From: Paenibacillus sp. Soil766
GTDB lineage: Bacteria > Bacillota > Bacilli > Paenibacillales > NBRC-103111
Reading direction: 5' to 3'
DNA: 64,000 nucleotides
Assembly: GCF_001428105.1 (NCBI RefSeq)
Contig: NZ_LMSJ01000023.1
Span: 188,147-252,146, forward strand
Position 1 is the first letter of the stretch. Every line of letters starts with the position of its first letter. The notes under the pieces are model-generated. The model ran no database searches and had not been told where the DNA came from. It saw nothing but the letters and a program-made list of their open reading frames with translations. The position numbers and the translations under genes are program-made. This document shows, in pieces, positions 26,084-34,274 of this stretch.

Positions 26084-26773
26084 TTAGGTTGTACCATCTT
26101 CATCCAGACGGTACACACGTAAATTCGCATATTCAGCGATCAGAGGTGCCATTTGACGTAAACCGATCTTGCCGCTGCCCAGAACATGACCGAATTCTGT
26201 GCCATCATCCTCCCACTCCAATACAGGCAGTTCGTTTATGGCAAAATGGACCTTCGCCCCATGCTTCCTAAGCATCATATGATAGGGCGATATACAATCC
26301 TCCACATTAGGAATCGGATCCGCACCTTGAGCGACTAAATAAAAACCATAACTTTTGCGCAAATTGCATGTATGAAATCCTCTTTCATCTGGGTACCTAC
26401 GCCGGAAATAAGAAATATGCAACGTGTCGATGTCTCCATGCGTGTAATGTGCATATTGTCCAGACCGTTCGTTCAAATTGGCGGCGAACAAATCTTCCCC
26501 GTTCTTTCCAGCTGCAGCAAAAAACATCATACTTAGACCTGGCTCCTTTATTGGCCAGAAATCCCACTCCACCTGAATGTCTCCAGGAAATTCTTCAGGA
26601 CACCAGAACACATAATTCGCCAACTGTTCCAAGCTTTCGTCGAGCGCGTTCTCCATCCGCATTCTGCCGTTAGGGAATGTGATTTTGGCCTTGCCCTCCA
26701 GCCGGAAGTCTTGAATATCCTCAATCGATGCCAGTTTATTTTCGTAGATTAACGTTCGCTTTACTTGAGACAT
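26084..26773 (-). CDS. DUF1961 (YesU-like) protein
   Basis: 229 residues, rich in predicted strands, with WFFAAAG-type and GKIGLRQM segments: PGLSMMFFAAAGKNGEDLF, then SGQYAHYTHGDIDTLHISYF. This fits DUF1961, the family of B. subtilis YesU, a concanavalin-like jelly roll encoded in the rhamnogalacturonan cluster. The catalytic role is not established. AGGGGGAATAGAGGCA precedes the ATG. It lies downstream of the GH88 and DUF2264 genes on the same strand, but a terminator (27027-27065) separates them. A role in pectin or uronate glycan use is inferred from context. Confidence 0.78.
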   Translation of the reverse strand: MSQVKRTLIYENKLASIEDIQDFRLEGKAKITFPNGRMRMENALDESLEQLANYVFWCPEEFPGDIQVEWDFWPIKEPGLSMMFFAAAGKNGEDLFAANLNERSGQYAHYTHGDIDTLHISYFRRRYPDERGFHTCNLRKSYGFYLVAQGADPIPNVEDCISPYHMMLRKHGAKVHFAINELPVLEWEDDGTEFGHVLGSGKIGLRQMAPLIAEYANLRVYRLDEDGTT

Positions 26774-26812
26774 TGCCTCTATTCCCCCTACCTGACTTTT
26801 GCTATCTAATAT

Positions 26813-26920
26813 TTAGACGTTCTTAGCTGTAACAATGGTACGCCCCATAAAGCAGAGTTTATCAGGAATTCGGGCGTAACTGCAATCCTGAAATTGATAC
26901 AATCCCTCCAATAAGCCCAT
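26813..26920 (-). CDS. Possible 35-aa small ORF or gene remnant
   Basis: ATG 26920 is preceded by AACCAAGGAGAGATCGTA, a strong binding site. The peptide starts MGLLEGLYQFQDCS and ends GRTIVTAKNV. The frame stays open for about 22 more codons upstream (ending near a TGA at 26986) with protein-like residues (GASSLRPVNQGEIV), so this may instead be the tail of a decayed gene. No relative is recognised. Confidence 0.3.
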   Translation of the reverse strand: MGLLEGLYQFQDCSYARIPDKLCFMGRTIVTAKNV

Positions 26921-27026
26921 TACGATCTCTCCTTGGTTTACAGGTCGTAGGGAAGATGCCCCTTCATAATCTCCCGATTTGCATAGTCATCGAACGGTTC
27001 TTATTCCTTCGGGTTCTGGCATGTAC

Positions 27027-27065
27027 AAAAAGCACGTACCCATCCCATCGGGACGTGTACGTGCT
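27027..27065 (-). terminator. Terminator of the GH88-DUF2264 operon
   Basis: AAGCACGTAC and GTACGTGCTT pair around CCCATCCCATCGGGACGT; the minus-strand transcript then runs into TTTTTGT. Confidence 0.85.
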
Positions 27066-27085
27066 TCGAAATACAATAATCTACA

Positions 27086-28246
27086 CTATTCATATAACGC
27101 TGAATCTATAGCAACCTTCTGACCCGACCAAACCTGCTGTGAGGTCCACGGTACATCTGCACCTTGCCAGAATTCATCATTCGCCGCCAAGCCTAGCGGT
27201 AGAAAGACCGCAGAGCATAGATACAAGCTCCCTGTTGAGATATACGGCTCGCCAAGTTCTGGTTGATGTCCGCAAAGTCCAATCCGCAACCAACCGGCTT
27301 CATCGAAAGTGCCTGGTACTTCAATCAATCTGCGAATAACAGCTGTTAAAGCTCCGCGTACTTGAGCTGGTTGGACGCCAACAGGCAACTCGCGCCGCTG
27401 TGATGTCTGCGCCAGCGCTTGGAAAGCACCGAAGCGGTAGGCTAACGAACGGCCAATCGCAGGGAATGTACCTTCTGGAGAAATCATGCGCTCTTGAACT
27501 GCCGCGTAACGCTGCGCACGCTTCAGGATGTTCTCACGCATTTTGCCCCAATCTTGATAAAGCGCATGCACTTGCTCGATAATATCCACCATCATTGGCT
27601 GAATGACGAAGCTGTTGTAATAATCCGCATGATAGTCAACACCGTCACCATACATGCCATCGCCTAGATACCACTGTTCGTGCTGCTTTAGAGCAAAATC
27701 AACACGCATATGATCCCAGTCTTCGCCCATGACACCAAGAGCGGTTTCTGTCATCGCTGCGAAAAGCAGCCAGTTATTGAAGCCTGGCTTGCGTGTTCGC
27801 GAGGTTTTCATTGCCGCAGCGAGATTCTTTTGTACGCGAGCGTCCAAGCTATGCCATAGCGTATTCGGTGCACGTAAAATGGCGTGCGCAAGGAACGCGG
27901 TATCCACGATCGGCTGCATCCCCTGAGCGAAGTTCAAGAAATCGGGTGATTCCGGATCCGTTGCCGCATCCATCGCCTCTCGTGCAAGCTTACCGTACGC
28001 CTGACGAAGCTGTTCCTCCTCGATATCTAAGGCTGGTGTTTCTAACCAAGGCGCCATTCCGACGAGCGTACGACCGAACGCTTCGAGATGCGTGAAGGCG
28101 CGTTGCTCTTCTTTTTTACATTCAACTGGCATGGTGGCTCTAAGTTGTCTACTTGCCAGCGCCCGAAGGACAGGCTCAGCGATGCGAAGCATCGTCTGAA
28201 CCCAATAGACGCGATCTGTTGCCACGGCCGATTGCGAATTACTCAT
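27086..28246 (-). CDS. DUF2264 domain protein
   Basis: 386 residues. The order of conserved pieces (FGRTLVGMAPWLE near 60, NFAQGMQPIVDTAFLAHAIL, NNWLLFAAMTETAL, YGDGVDYHADYYNSFVIQPM, FPAIGRSLAYRFGAFQAL) is that of DUF2264 proteins. These are helix-rich and often found beside GH88/GH105 genes. No function is established; a role in uronic acid oligosaccharide breakdown is inferred. Its start overlaps the end of the GH88 gene by 8 bp, so the two are translationally coupled. Confidence 0.85.
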   Translation of the reverse strand: MSNSQSAVATDRVYWVQTMLRIAEPVLRALASRQLRATMPVECKKEEQRAFTHLEAFGRTLVGMAPWLETPALDIEEEQLRQAYGKLAREAMDAATDPESPDFLNFAQGMQPIVDTAFLAHAILRAPNTLWHSLDARVQKNLAAAMKTSRTRKPGFNNWLLFAAMTETALGVMGEDWDHMRVDFALKQHEQWYLGDGMYGDGVDYHADYYNSFVIQPMMVDIIEQVHALYQDWGKMRENILKRAQRYAAVQERMISPEGTFPAIGRSLAYRFGAFQALAQTSQRRELPVGVQPAQVRGALTAVIRRLIEVPGTFDEAGWLRIGLCGHQPELGEPYISTGSLYLCSAVFLPLGLAANDEFWQGADVPWTSQQVWSGQKVAIDSALYE

Positions 28247-29360
28247 ACCAATACCCCTTAAATCCTTTTTCTAGACGAAGCAGAGCCTCTAAATAGTAGT
28301 AGTCTCCCCAAATGACATAATCATCCGGTGCAGCGCCGCCGCGAACACTGTAAGAACCGCGCTCAAGGAATCCTTGCGCATCCGGTTTACCAATTGTAGC
28401 GTAGGATTTCACTAATCCTGCCATTGAACGCTGAACACCATTTTCCAAGTACGCACGATCCGGATCATCTGCTGCCAAATGCTCAAGAATCTCCAAAGCC
28501 CCTGCAGAAGCAATCGCGGAAGCAGAACTATCACGCTTCGTTTCAGCATTTACTGGCGCATTGAAATCCCAATATACAACATCATCCTCTGGCAAACGCT
28601 CGAAGAAATAACGTGCCAAACGTTTGGCTGTCTCTAAATAAAGCGGATTTTTCGTATAATGGTACGAAAGCGCAAACCCGTAAATCCCCCACGCTTGTCC
28701 TCTTGTCCAAGTAGATCCATCTTGATAACCTTGATGCGTTCCACCACGAAGTGGTTCACCTGTTTCTTGATCAAAGTAGAATGTGTGGTAAGAAGAATCA
28801 TCACCGCGCACTAAGTAACGGCGAGACAAATCCGCATGGATAATCGCTACTTCTTTATATTTCGTATCTCCGGTTTGTTCATATGCCCAGTAAAGCAACG
28901 GCAGGTTTAGTAGACAATCGATAATGATCCGTCCGCCATTATGCTCGTCACCCTCAGGTCCCCAAGCTTGGATGTACTGCCCCTTCGGTCTCCAACGCTT
29001 CATCAATACATCTGCTGCTTGCAAGGTAAGTTGTTTTGCGTTCTCATCCTTCTCAAGAATCCACTGTGCCTTCGAAGAAAGGGAATACAGAAAGCCAATA
29101 TCATGATGATCCAGTCCGACATGATTATCAAGTCTTTCTTTAAAGCTCGCTACCGTTTTCTGTGCAGCCTCCTGGAATACTTTGTCACCACTATACTGAT
29201 AGCTCAGCCACAAAATCCCTGACCAGAAGCCATCCGTCCAATCGGTATTCGGATTCAAATGATAAATATCGTTCTCACTGACATGAGGGAACTGATCCCC
29301 GAAACGCTCAATATTCACTTTCGTCTTCTGCAAAGCATCCTCAATAGCTTGTTTCCACAT
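28239..29360 (-). CDS. GH88 unsaturated glucuronyl hydrolase
   Basis: 373 residues, the size of the Bacillus sp. GL1 enzyme (377). It removes the unsaturated uronic acid left by polysaccharide lyases at the non-reducing end of oligosaccharides, by hydration of the double bond. The two key aspartates are D87 in DHHDIGF and D148 in GGRIIIDCL, matching D88 and D149 of that enzyme. DWTDGFWSGILWL and GDYYYLEALLRL are family landmarks. No signal peptide, so it acts in the cytoplasm. First gene of an operon with DUF2264; two LacI-type operators lie just upstream. Confidence 0.93.
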   Translation of the reverse strand: MWKQAIEDALQKTKVNIERFGDQFPHVSENDIYHLNPNTDWTDGFWSGILWLSYQYSGDKVFQEAAQKTVASFKERLDNHVGLDHHDIGFLYSLSSKAQWILEKDENAKQLTLQAADVLMKRWRPKGQYIQAWGPEGDEHNGGRIIIDCLLNLPLLYWAYEQTGDTKYKEVAIIHADLSRRYLVRGDDSSYHTFYFDQETGEPLRGGTHQGYQDGSTWTRGQAWGIYGFALSYHYTKNPLYLETAKRLARYFFERLPEDDVVYWDFNAPVNAETKRDSSASAIASAGALEILEHLAADDPDRAYLENGVQRSMAGLVKSYATIGKPDAQGFLERGSYSVRGGAAPDDYVIWGDYYYLEALLRLEKGFKGYWYE

Positions 29361-29423
29361 GATAGAATCACTCCGTATCCCTTGTTATAGGTTGCATTGT
29401 ACCTGCCTCAACTTCACGAGCGA

Positions 29424-29437
29424 GTTAAACGTTTAAC
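29424..29437. promoter_or_regulatory. LacI-type operator GTTAAACGTTTAAC
   Basis: Perfect 14-bp palindrome with central CG, 64 bp upstream of the GH88 start. Confidence 0.65.
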
Positions 29438-29455
29438 ACTCATATTTAGATTAAA

Positions 29456-29468
29456 TTGAAACGTTTAA
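29456..29468. promoter_or_regulatory. LacI-type operator TTGAAACGTTTAA
   Basis: Near-perfect palindrome of the same kind as the one at 29424 and the one at 22893. Centre 32 bp from the first. Confidence 0.6.
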
Positions 29469-29674
29469 CCTGTCAAGCAAAATTAACGTTTTGACGTCCA
29501 TTTTGGACAAGATCGTTAATCCAAAATTAGTGCCGGTGGTTGAAGTGAAACAGTGAGAATCTTTTTCTCCAAAAAATAGGCTTAACCCACAAAAAAAATA
29601 GAACCAACGTCGATTTTCTTACGTAATACTATTCATGCATGACATTCTTTCAGGATTAGGGAGGTTTCTTGCTT

Positions 29675-29767
29675 ATGACAATAACACTCGCTTTTCACCA
29701 AAACACTTCAATCCGGGATGCGATCTCTGAGATCATCTGGTACCTAAGAAAGAAACGTAGAATTTAA
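29675..29767 (+). CDS. Possible 30-aa small protein
   Basis: ATG 29675 follows ATTAGGGAGGTTTCTTGCTT, a good binding site with slightly long spacing. The peptide begins MTITLAFHQNTSIRDAIS, continues EIIWYL and ends RKKRRI: an amphipathic segment and a strongly basic tail. The stop is followed within 40 bp by a strong terminator, which makes a real short transcript believable. No family is recognised. Confidence 0.45.
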   Translation: MTITLAFHQNTSIRDAISEIIWYLRKKRRI

Positions 29768-29802
29768 TCCTAGCACCATGCCCTAAAAAACATAGAAGAA
29801 GA

Positions 29803-29846
29803 ACAAAGCCTATGGCTTTCCGTTAACGGAGAGACATAGGCTTTGT
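29803..29846. terminator. Bidirectional terminator
   Basis: ACAAAGCCTATG pairs with CATAGGCTTTGT, with an inner TCCGTTAACGGA stem. It serves the small ORF (plus) and the SDR gene (minus). Confidence 0.88.
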
Positions 29847-29866
29847 TGTAGTTGCACTACTATAAT

Positions 29867-30649
29867 CTATAAGGCTGCGCCTTTTCCACCATCAATATTC
29901 ACAGAGGTACCTGTTACATAGGAAGCCGCATCCGATGCTAAAAAGGTAATCACATTGGCTGCTTCCTCCGCATTGCCAATACGGCCTAATGGAATATCAT
30001 GTCGCGGATCACTTGCGAACTCTTCCCAAGTGAGGTCAGGTGCAACTTTTTTCCAGACTTTCTCGATCTGGTCACTGCGAATGGTTCCAATACATACGGT
30101 GTTGACCCGAATCTGTGCCGATCCCAAATCTTTGCTCATCGCATTCGTTAATGCCAAACCCGCCGCTCTGCTAACGGATGTCGGGAGCGATGAAGCCGGA
30201 GGTGTTTTGGCTGCGGATGTCGTAATATTCACGATGGAGCCGCCGCCTGCTTCACGCATATGTGGAATCGCAAATTGTGAGCAATGGATGGCTCCGAATA
30301 ATTTCAACTCCAAATCTTGGCGCCACACGGCCGAACCTACTTGTTCGAAAGGTGCAGCTGCAGATGTCCCTGCATTATTCACAAGAATATGCAAACTGCC
30401 GAAACGTTGTACCGTCTCTTCGATTGCTCGCTGACAATCAACCTCCGAGGTCACATCTGCTTGAATCGCGAGAACTTCGCCCTCAGTTAGATTCGCAATG
30501 TGGATCGCAGCTTCTTGAAGCTGCTCTGCATTGCGAGCAAGAATTGCCACCTTCGCCCCTTCACGTGACAAAGAAATAGCGGTAGCTAGTCCGATTCCTT
30601 TACTTCCGCCCGTGATTAAAGCCACTTTATTTTGCAAGCCTAATTGCAT
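29867..30649 (-). CDS. SDR-family protein lacking the catalytic Tyr and Lys
   Basis: 260 residues from ATG 30649 (binding site GGAAAGGAAGCGAACC; the frame is open to 30763 without one). Rossmann-fold features are intact: TGGSKGIG, LVNNAG and the C-terminal SYVTGTSVNIDGG. Where classical SDRs have YxxxK the sequence reads LPTSVSRAAG, so Tyr is Thr and Lys is Arg; the catalytic Ser region reads NITTSAAK. The protein is not truncated, and this variant motif is shared by a subset of SDRs as far as I recall, so it may have a different chemistry or a binding role. It is upstream of nothing obvious; the oxidoreductase at 30801 lies just upstream on the same strand. Confidence 0.82.
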   Translation of the reverse strand: MQLGLQNKVALITGGSKGIGLATAISLSREGAKVAILARNAEQLQEAAIHIANLTEGEVLAIQADVTSEVDCQRAIEETVQRFGSLHILVNNAGTSAAAPFEQVGSAVWRQDLELKLFGAIHCSQFAIPHMREAGGGSIVNITTSAAKTPPASSLPTSVSRAAGLALTNAMSKDLGSAQIRVNTVCIGTIRSDQIEKVWKKVAPDLTWEEFASDPRHDIPLGRIGNAEEAANVITFLASDAASYVTGTSVNIDGGKGAAL

Positions 30650-30800
30650 ATGGTTCGCTTCCTTTCCCTTAATAACACAATAATGGCAACCTATTGATAA
30701 GCATACGCCATCACAGCGCCTTTTTTCAAATCTCAGCTGAATCAACAGCGAAGAAAAAACCATCAGGACCTATCATCCTCATGGTTTTCTCTTGCAATTT

Positions 30801-31886
30801 CTATTGGTTTAAGTAAACAGCTTTGCCCGTACGAGCAGACTCATAAATAGCTTCGAGAATTTGTGATACAACGTAAGCTTGCTCAGGTGTTACAACTGGA
30901 TCAATATCTTGATCAATCGCATTGATCCAAGTACGCATTTCTACATCAGCCGCGCTTTCACTTTTACCATCATAGAAAGCAACGCCGCCCGCTTTCAATT
31001 CAACCTCGGTAGTGTAGAGACGACTGTGCTTCTCACCATTGATGCGAAGACCGCCTTTCATATCCGCTCCACCTTCGGTACCGCTTAACGAACACTTCGC
31101 TTCGTCAACTTCAAGTGTGTTTAGTGCCCAGCTGGATTCAAGCATAATGGTAGCACCATTCTCCATTACGATCATTCCGAAAGCGGAATCCTCAACGGTG
31201 AATTTACTCGGATCCCATGGCCCCCATGCGTTGGCAGCGTTTTCTGTTTGGGACAATTCATGGTAGGATGTGCCCAAAACAACCTTCGGCTTATAGTTGT
31301 CCATCATCCACAGTGTAAGATCTAGGGCATGCGTACCGATATCGATTAACGGACCGCCACCTTGCTTCTCTTCATCAAGGAATACACCCCATGTCGGTAC
31401 TGCACGACGACGAATCGCATGTGCTTTAGCAAAATAAATGTGTCCAAGTTCGCCGTCAGCACATACGTTTTTCAGATGTTGACTATCTGGGCGGAAACGG
31501 TTGTTATAGCCAATAGTTAACTTTTTGCCAGTGCGTTTCGCTGTTTCAACCATGCGTTTCGCATCTTCAGCTGTTTTCGCCATCGGCTTCTCACACATGA
31601 CGTGCTTGCCAGCCTCAAGTGCAGCAATTGAAATTTCAGCATGAGAAATATTCGGTGTTAGTACATGCACGATATCAATCGTAGGATCTTGCAGAACTTC
31701 TTTATAATCTTCGCAAACTAGTGCGGCTTCAATCCCATATTTCGCTGCAGCTGTTGCTGCACTCTCTTGAATGATGTCACAAAATGCGACTAATTCAACA
31801 TTTGACAACTTGCTCAAACTAGGCAAATGCTTACCATTCGCAATTCCACCGCAACCAATAATACCAATTCGATACTTACGTGACAT
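30801..31886 (-). CDS. Gfo/Idh/MocA family oxidoreductase
   Basis: 361 residues from ATG 31886, preceded by TTGGAGGTCTTCAC (frame open to 31922). NAD-binding IGIIGCGGIANGKHLPSL, catalytic-lysine motif CEKPMAKT and GGGPLIDIGTHALDLTLW are all classical. Such enzymes oxidise sugars, inositols or keto-sugars. The gap to the SDR gene (152 bp) includes no clear terminator, so they may be co-transcribed. Substrate unknown; the surrounding uronate and esterase genes suggest a sugar acid or glycoside. Confidence 0.88.
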   Translation of the reverse strand: MSRKYRIGIIGCGGIANGKHLPSLSKLSNVELVAFCDIIQESAATAAAKYGIEAALVCEDYKEVLQDPTIDIVHVLTPNISHAEISIAALEAGKHVMCEKPMAKTAEDAKRMVETAKRTGKKLTIGYNNRFRPDSQHLKNVCADGELGHIYFAKAHAIRRRAVPTWGVFLDEEKQGGGPLIDIGTHALDLTLWMMDNYKPKVVLGTSYHELSQTENAANAWGPWDPSKFTVEDSAFGMIVMENGATIMLESSWALNTLEVDEAKCSLSGTEGGADMKGGLRINGEKHSRLYTTEVELKAGGVAFYDGKSESAADVEMRTWINAIDQDIDPVVTPEQAYVVSQILEAIYESARTGKAVYLNQ

Positions 31887-32158
31887 GTGAAGACCTCCAA
31901 TAGGTTTTTTCCTTGCATACAAATATATGATATCTAGACAACTCTCTTAAATTTAGCACAAGAAAACGCTTATTTTTAGTCTAACATTCGGACAATCATA
32001 GTCAGATATTGCGACACGATAGGCCGAGACGTAATGCGGATAATGCTATCGGATACGCGATGCGGACATAAGTGGCCGGCGCACGGACGCATAGCTGGAG
32101 AAAATTCTTCTATTCGCCTGGAGCACAGGATTTTGCTGAATCTCCCTATTTGGGAGCA
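31887..32158. other. Intergenic stretch without genes
   Basis: Holds a GC-richer patch at about 32020-32095 with repeated CGGATA/GCGGACATA-like hexamers and a small hairpin CTCCC-tattt-GGGAG near 32142-32156. No coding frame with a binding site. Confidence 0.4.
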
Positions 32159-32293
32159 TTAGATGGATTTCCTACAGCTAATTTCCGCCAAAATCCATCA
32201 AACAGTTAATCTTGCTCATATTAACTGTACTTTTTCCATCTAATCGCTAAAGCTTAGGTGAAACGACAATATTAGCTGTACATTTTACAGTTA
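32159..32293. repeat. BIME/REPIN-like palindrome cluster A (three units)
   Basis: Three imperfect 22-bp palindromes at 32159 (TTAGATGGA...TACAGCTA), 32222 (TAACTGTAC...CCATCTAA, inverted) and 32272 (TTAGCTGTA...TACAGTTA). Start-to-start spacings are 63 and 50 bp. The same units with the same 63/50 spacing occur at 53169-53353. Confidence 0.8.
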
Positions 32294-32328
32294 TTTGGAA
32301 ACTAGCTACTCAATTGAGCACACTTTTT

Positions 32329-32390
32329 CTTCTACTTCTACTTCTACACCTTTTACCCTGCTCCTACTGCTACTCCTTGACGCATACCTT
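32329..32390. repeat. Low-complexity CTA/CTT-type tract
   Basis: TTCTACTTCTACTTCTAC, followed by CTGCTCCTACTGCTACTC. It ends with ACTGCTACTC, as does the tract beside palindrome cluster B. Confidence 0.75.
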
Positions 32391-32456
32391 ATCACACACT
32401 ATCTCCCCCTAATAATTAAGGGGAAGTTCCCCTTCTCCCTTGTCCTTGAACACAAG

Positions 32457-32488
32457 TAAAAGCCAGGAGAATATTTCCCCTGGCTTTA
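32457..32488 (-). terminator. Terminator downstream of glpX cluster
   Basis: AAAGCCAGG and CCTGGCTTT arms around GGAAATATTCT, with a short T run on the minus strand. Confidence 0.75.
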
Positions 32489-32500
32489 ATTTGGACTATT

Positions 32501-33166
32501 CTAGCTGCCGCCTGCTCGTTTCTGAGCATCCTCCAAATAGCTACGATACAGCTCCTCATTCGGTTGTTCCTTCGTTAAATTCTCGTAGTAGCGAGCAACT
32601 TTCTGGAAGTAGTAGCCATGCACATCACTTGTCGGCACAAGCCGATATGGTTCCCAGCCATACGTTTCTACAAGATACGCTTGACCTTGCTCCTGCGTCC
32701 ACAAGGCAATTTCACAAAGGCCATCTGGACCATTCCGCGTCGGCATATCTTCAATTTCCAAGTGTGAATATATCGTGCCAGGTGGAATTACACGCTGAAA
32801 CCCTGTCTGCGTCCATTGAATAATATCCAGCTCTGCTGTAGGTTCATTTGCCCGTTCCCAACCAATAAGGACATCCCAGCCCTCTTTGCGTGAAACTGGA
32901 GCTGCAGCAAAATCCTTCACAGCAAGATCCTTTCCTGTAGATGCCGACCCGATTGGAAACCAATTGCCGGAGTATTCTTTCAAGGAAAACAAATATTGGC
33001 TATCTAAATATCTATATAGGGCTGTGATTTCTGGAAATCCATCACCATCCACATCAGCATAAAGAATCGCCGCGGGCTCTCCCTCCTGCCTCAGCACAAC
33101 AATCTCGGCCTCCTCAGGTATACAACTGCGGACGACAGAAAGAAAATCAATTGAAGACAAGCTCAT
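32501..33166 (-). CDS. Hypothetical protein with FG-GAP/VCBS-like calcium loop
   Basis: 221 residues from ATG 33166 (GAGGGATAAC upstream; frame open to 33226). The segment YADVDGDGFPEITALYRY is a DxDxDG loop as in FG-GAP/VCBS and EF-hand-like calcium sites, and the rest alternates strands as in a beta-propeller fragment (WDVLIGWERANEPTAELDII, DGLCEIALWTQEQGQAYLV). No signal peptide or lipobox, so the location is unclear. It follows glpX on the same strand with a 96-bp gap. The family is not recognised with confidence. Confidence 0.7.
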   Translation of the reverse strand: MSLSSIDFLSVVRSCIPEEAEIVVLRQEGEPAAILYADVDGDGFPEITALYRYLDSQYLFSLKEYSGNWFPIGSASTGKDLAVKDFAAAPVSRKEGWDVLIGWERANEPTAELDIIQWTQTGFQRVIPPGTIYSHLEIEDMPTRNGPDGLCEIALWTQEQGQAYLVETYGWEPYRLVPTSDVHGYYFQKVARYYENLTKEQPNEELYRSYLEDAQKRAGGS

Positions 33167-33262
33167 GTTATCCCTCTTTTCGCATCTTCTTTGGCATAAG
33201 TATATGCGGAGAGGAACTTGGCACATGTCTAACTTGATTCCTAGTTACTTTGTTCTTGAGAA

Positions 33263-34228
33263 TTAGGCACTCCCGCGCTGCTCCTCATGTAACTGGTGAA
33301 CACATTGGATAAAACGCACAGTCTGTGTCTCTGCTCTCATCACGACTGAGTGGGTTTGCGCACGACCGCCCCAGCCATATTTGACACCGTTCAAGAAATC
33401 ACCTGATGTGACCCCAGTTGCCGCAAAAATAATATCGGAATCACCCACAAGGTCCCGCATGCCTAACACTTTCGATGGATCCGTAATCCCCATGGCTAGA
33501 CAACGATGATGTTCTTCTTCATTCTCAGGAAGCAAACGCCCTTGCATTTCGCCTCCCATACACCGCAAAGCTGCTGCTGCAAGGACACCTTCGGGAGCCC
33601 CCCCTGAACCTACATGCAGGTCAATCCCAGTTTCTGGGAATGCCACAGCCATCGCACCTGCCACATCACCGTCGCTGAGCAAATAAATTTTGACCCCTAG
33701 TTTACGCAAGATCATAATGTGTTCCGCATGTCGATTACGATCTAGGATGGAGACCGTCAGCTCTGAAATTTCCTTATGCAGAATGCTTGCCGCTTTCTGA
33801 ATGGTTACCTCTAGCGGATCTTCAAGACTCAGCTTGCCAGCCAATCGCGGCCCAACAGCCAGCTTCGCCATATACATATCAGGGGCATGGAGGAGATTGC
33901 CCTTCTCTGCGATAGCCACAACGGACAGAGCATTATTCCGACCGCTTGCAACTATATCGGTTCCCTCTAATGGATCAACTGCCACATCAAATTCAGGTCC
34001 AACACCACTGCCTACCTCTTCACCAATGTAAAGCATTGGAGCTTCATCCATTTCCCCTTCACCAATGACAACCGTCCCCCGAAAAGGAACAGAACTAAAA
34101 TACTCCCGCATCGCAGAAGTTGCAGCCCCATCCGCATCATGCTTATTCCCTTTACCTGTCCAGCTAGATGATGCAATAGCTGCTGCCTCTGTTACCCGTA
34201 CGATTTCCAACGATAAATCTCTGTGCAT
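33263..34228 (-). CDS. glpX: Class II fructose-1,6-bisphosphatase
   Basis: 321 residues. It hydrolyses fructose 1,6-bisphosphate to fructose 6-phosphate in gluconeogenesis, using divalent metal. GEGEMDEAPMLYIGE, DVAVDPLEGTDIVA (the DPLEGT lithium-sensitive phosphatase motif), LLSDGDVAGA and GSGGAPEGVLAAAALRCMGG are all intact. GAGGGTGGATCGCGT precedes the ATG. Downstream of yqfL and ccpN on the same strand, fitting a gluconeogenesis unit. Confidence 0.95.
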   Translation of the reverse strand: MHRDLSLEIVRVTEAAAIASSSWTGKGNKHDADGAATSAMREYFSSVPFRGTVVIGEGEMDEAPMLYIGEEVGSGVGPEFDVAVDPLEGTDIVASGRNNALSVVAIAEKGNLLHAPDMYMAKLAVGPRLAGKLSLEDPLEVTIQKAASILHKEISELTVSILDRNRHAEHIMILRKLGVKIYLLSDGDVAGAMAVAFPETGIDLHVGSGGAPEGVLAAAALRCMGGEMQGRLLPENEEEHHRCLAMGITDPSKVLGMRDLVGDSDIIFAATGVTSGDFLNGVKYGWGGRAQTHSVVMRAETQTVRFIQCVHQLHEEQRGSA

Positions 34229-34274
34229 ACGCGATCCACCCTCTCGATATTGGTTTGATTCGTTGTTTGATGCG

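Larger units (their letters stand above)
29361..29674. promoter_or_regulatory. Upstream region of GH88 operon
   Basis: Non-coding. Contains the two operator palindromes listed separately, whose centres are 32 bp apart (about three helical turns), a layout suited to cooperative binding. The promoter itself could not be assigned. Confidence 0.45.

Noticed and set aside
31965..31980. cre-like AGAAAACGCTTATTT upstream of the Gfo/Idh/MocA gene at 30801
   Set aside because: Lacks the TG and several other consensus bases.
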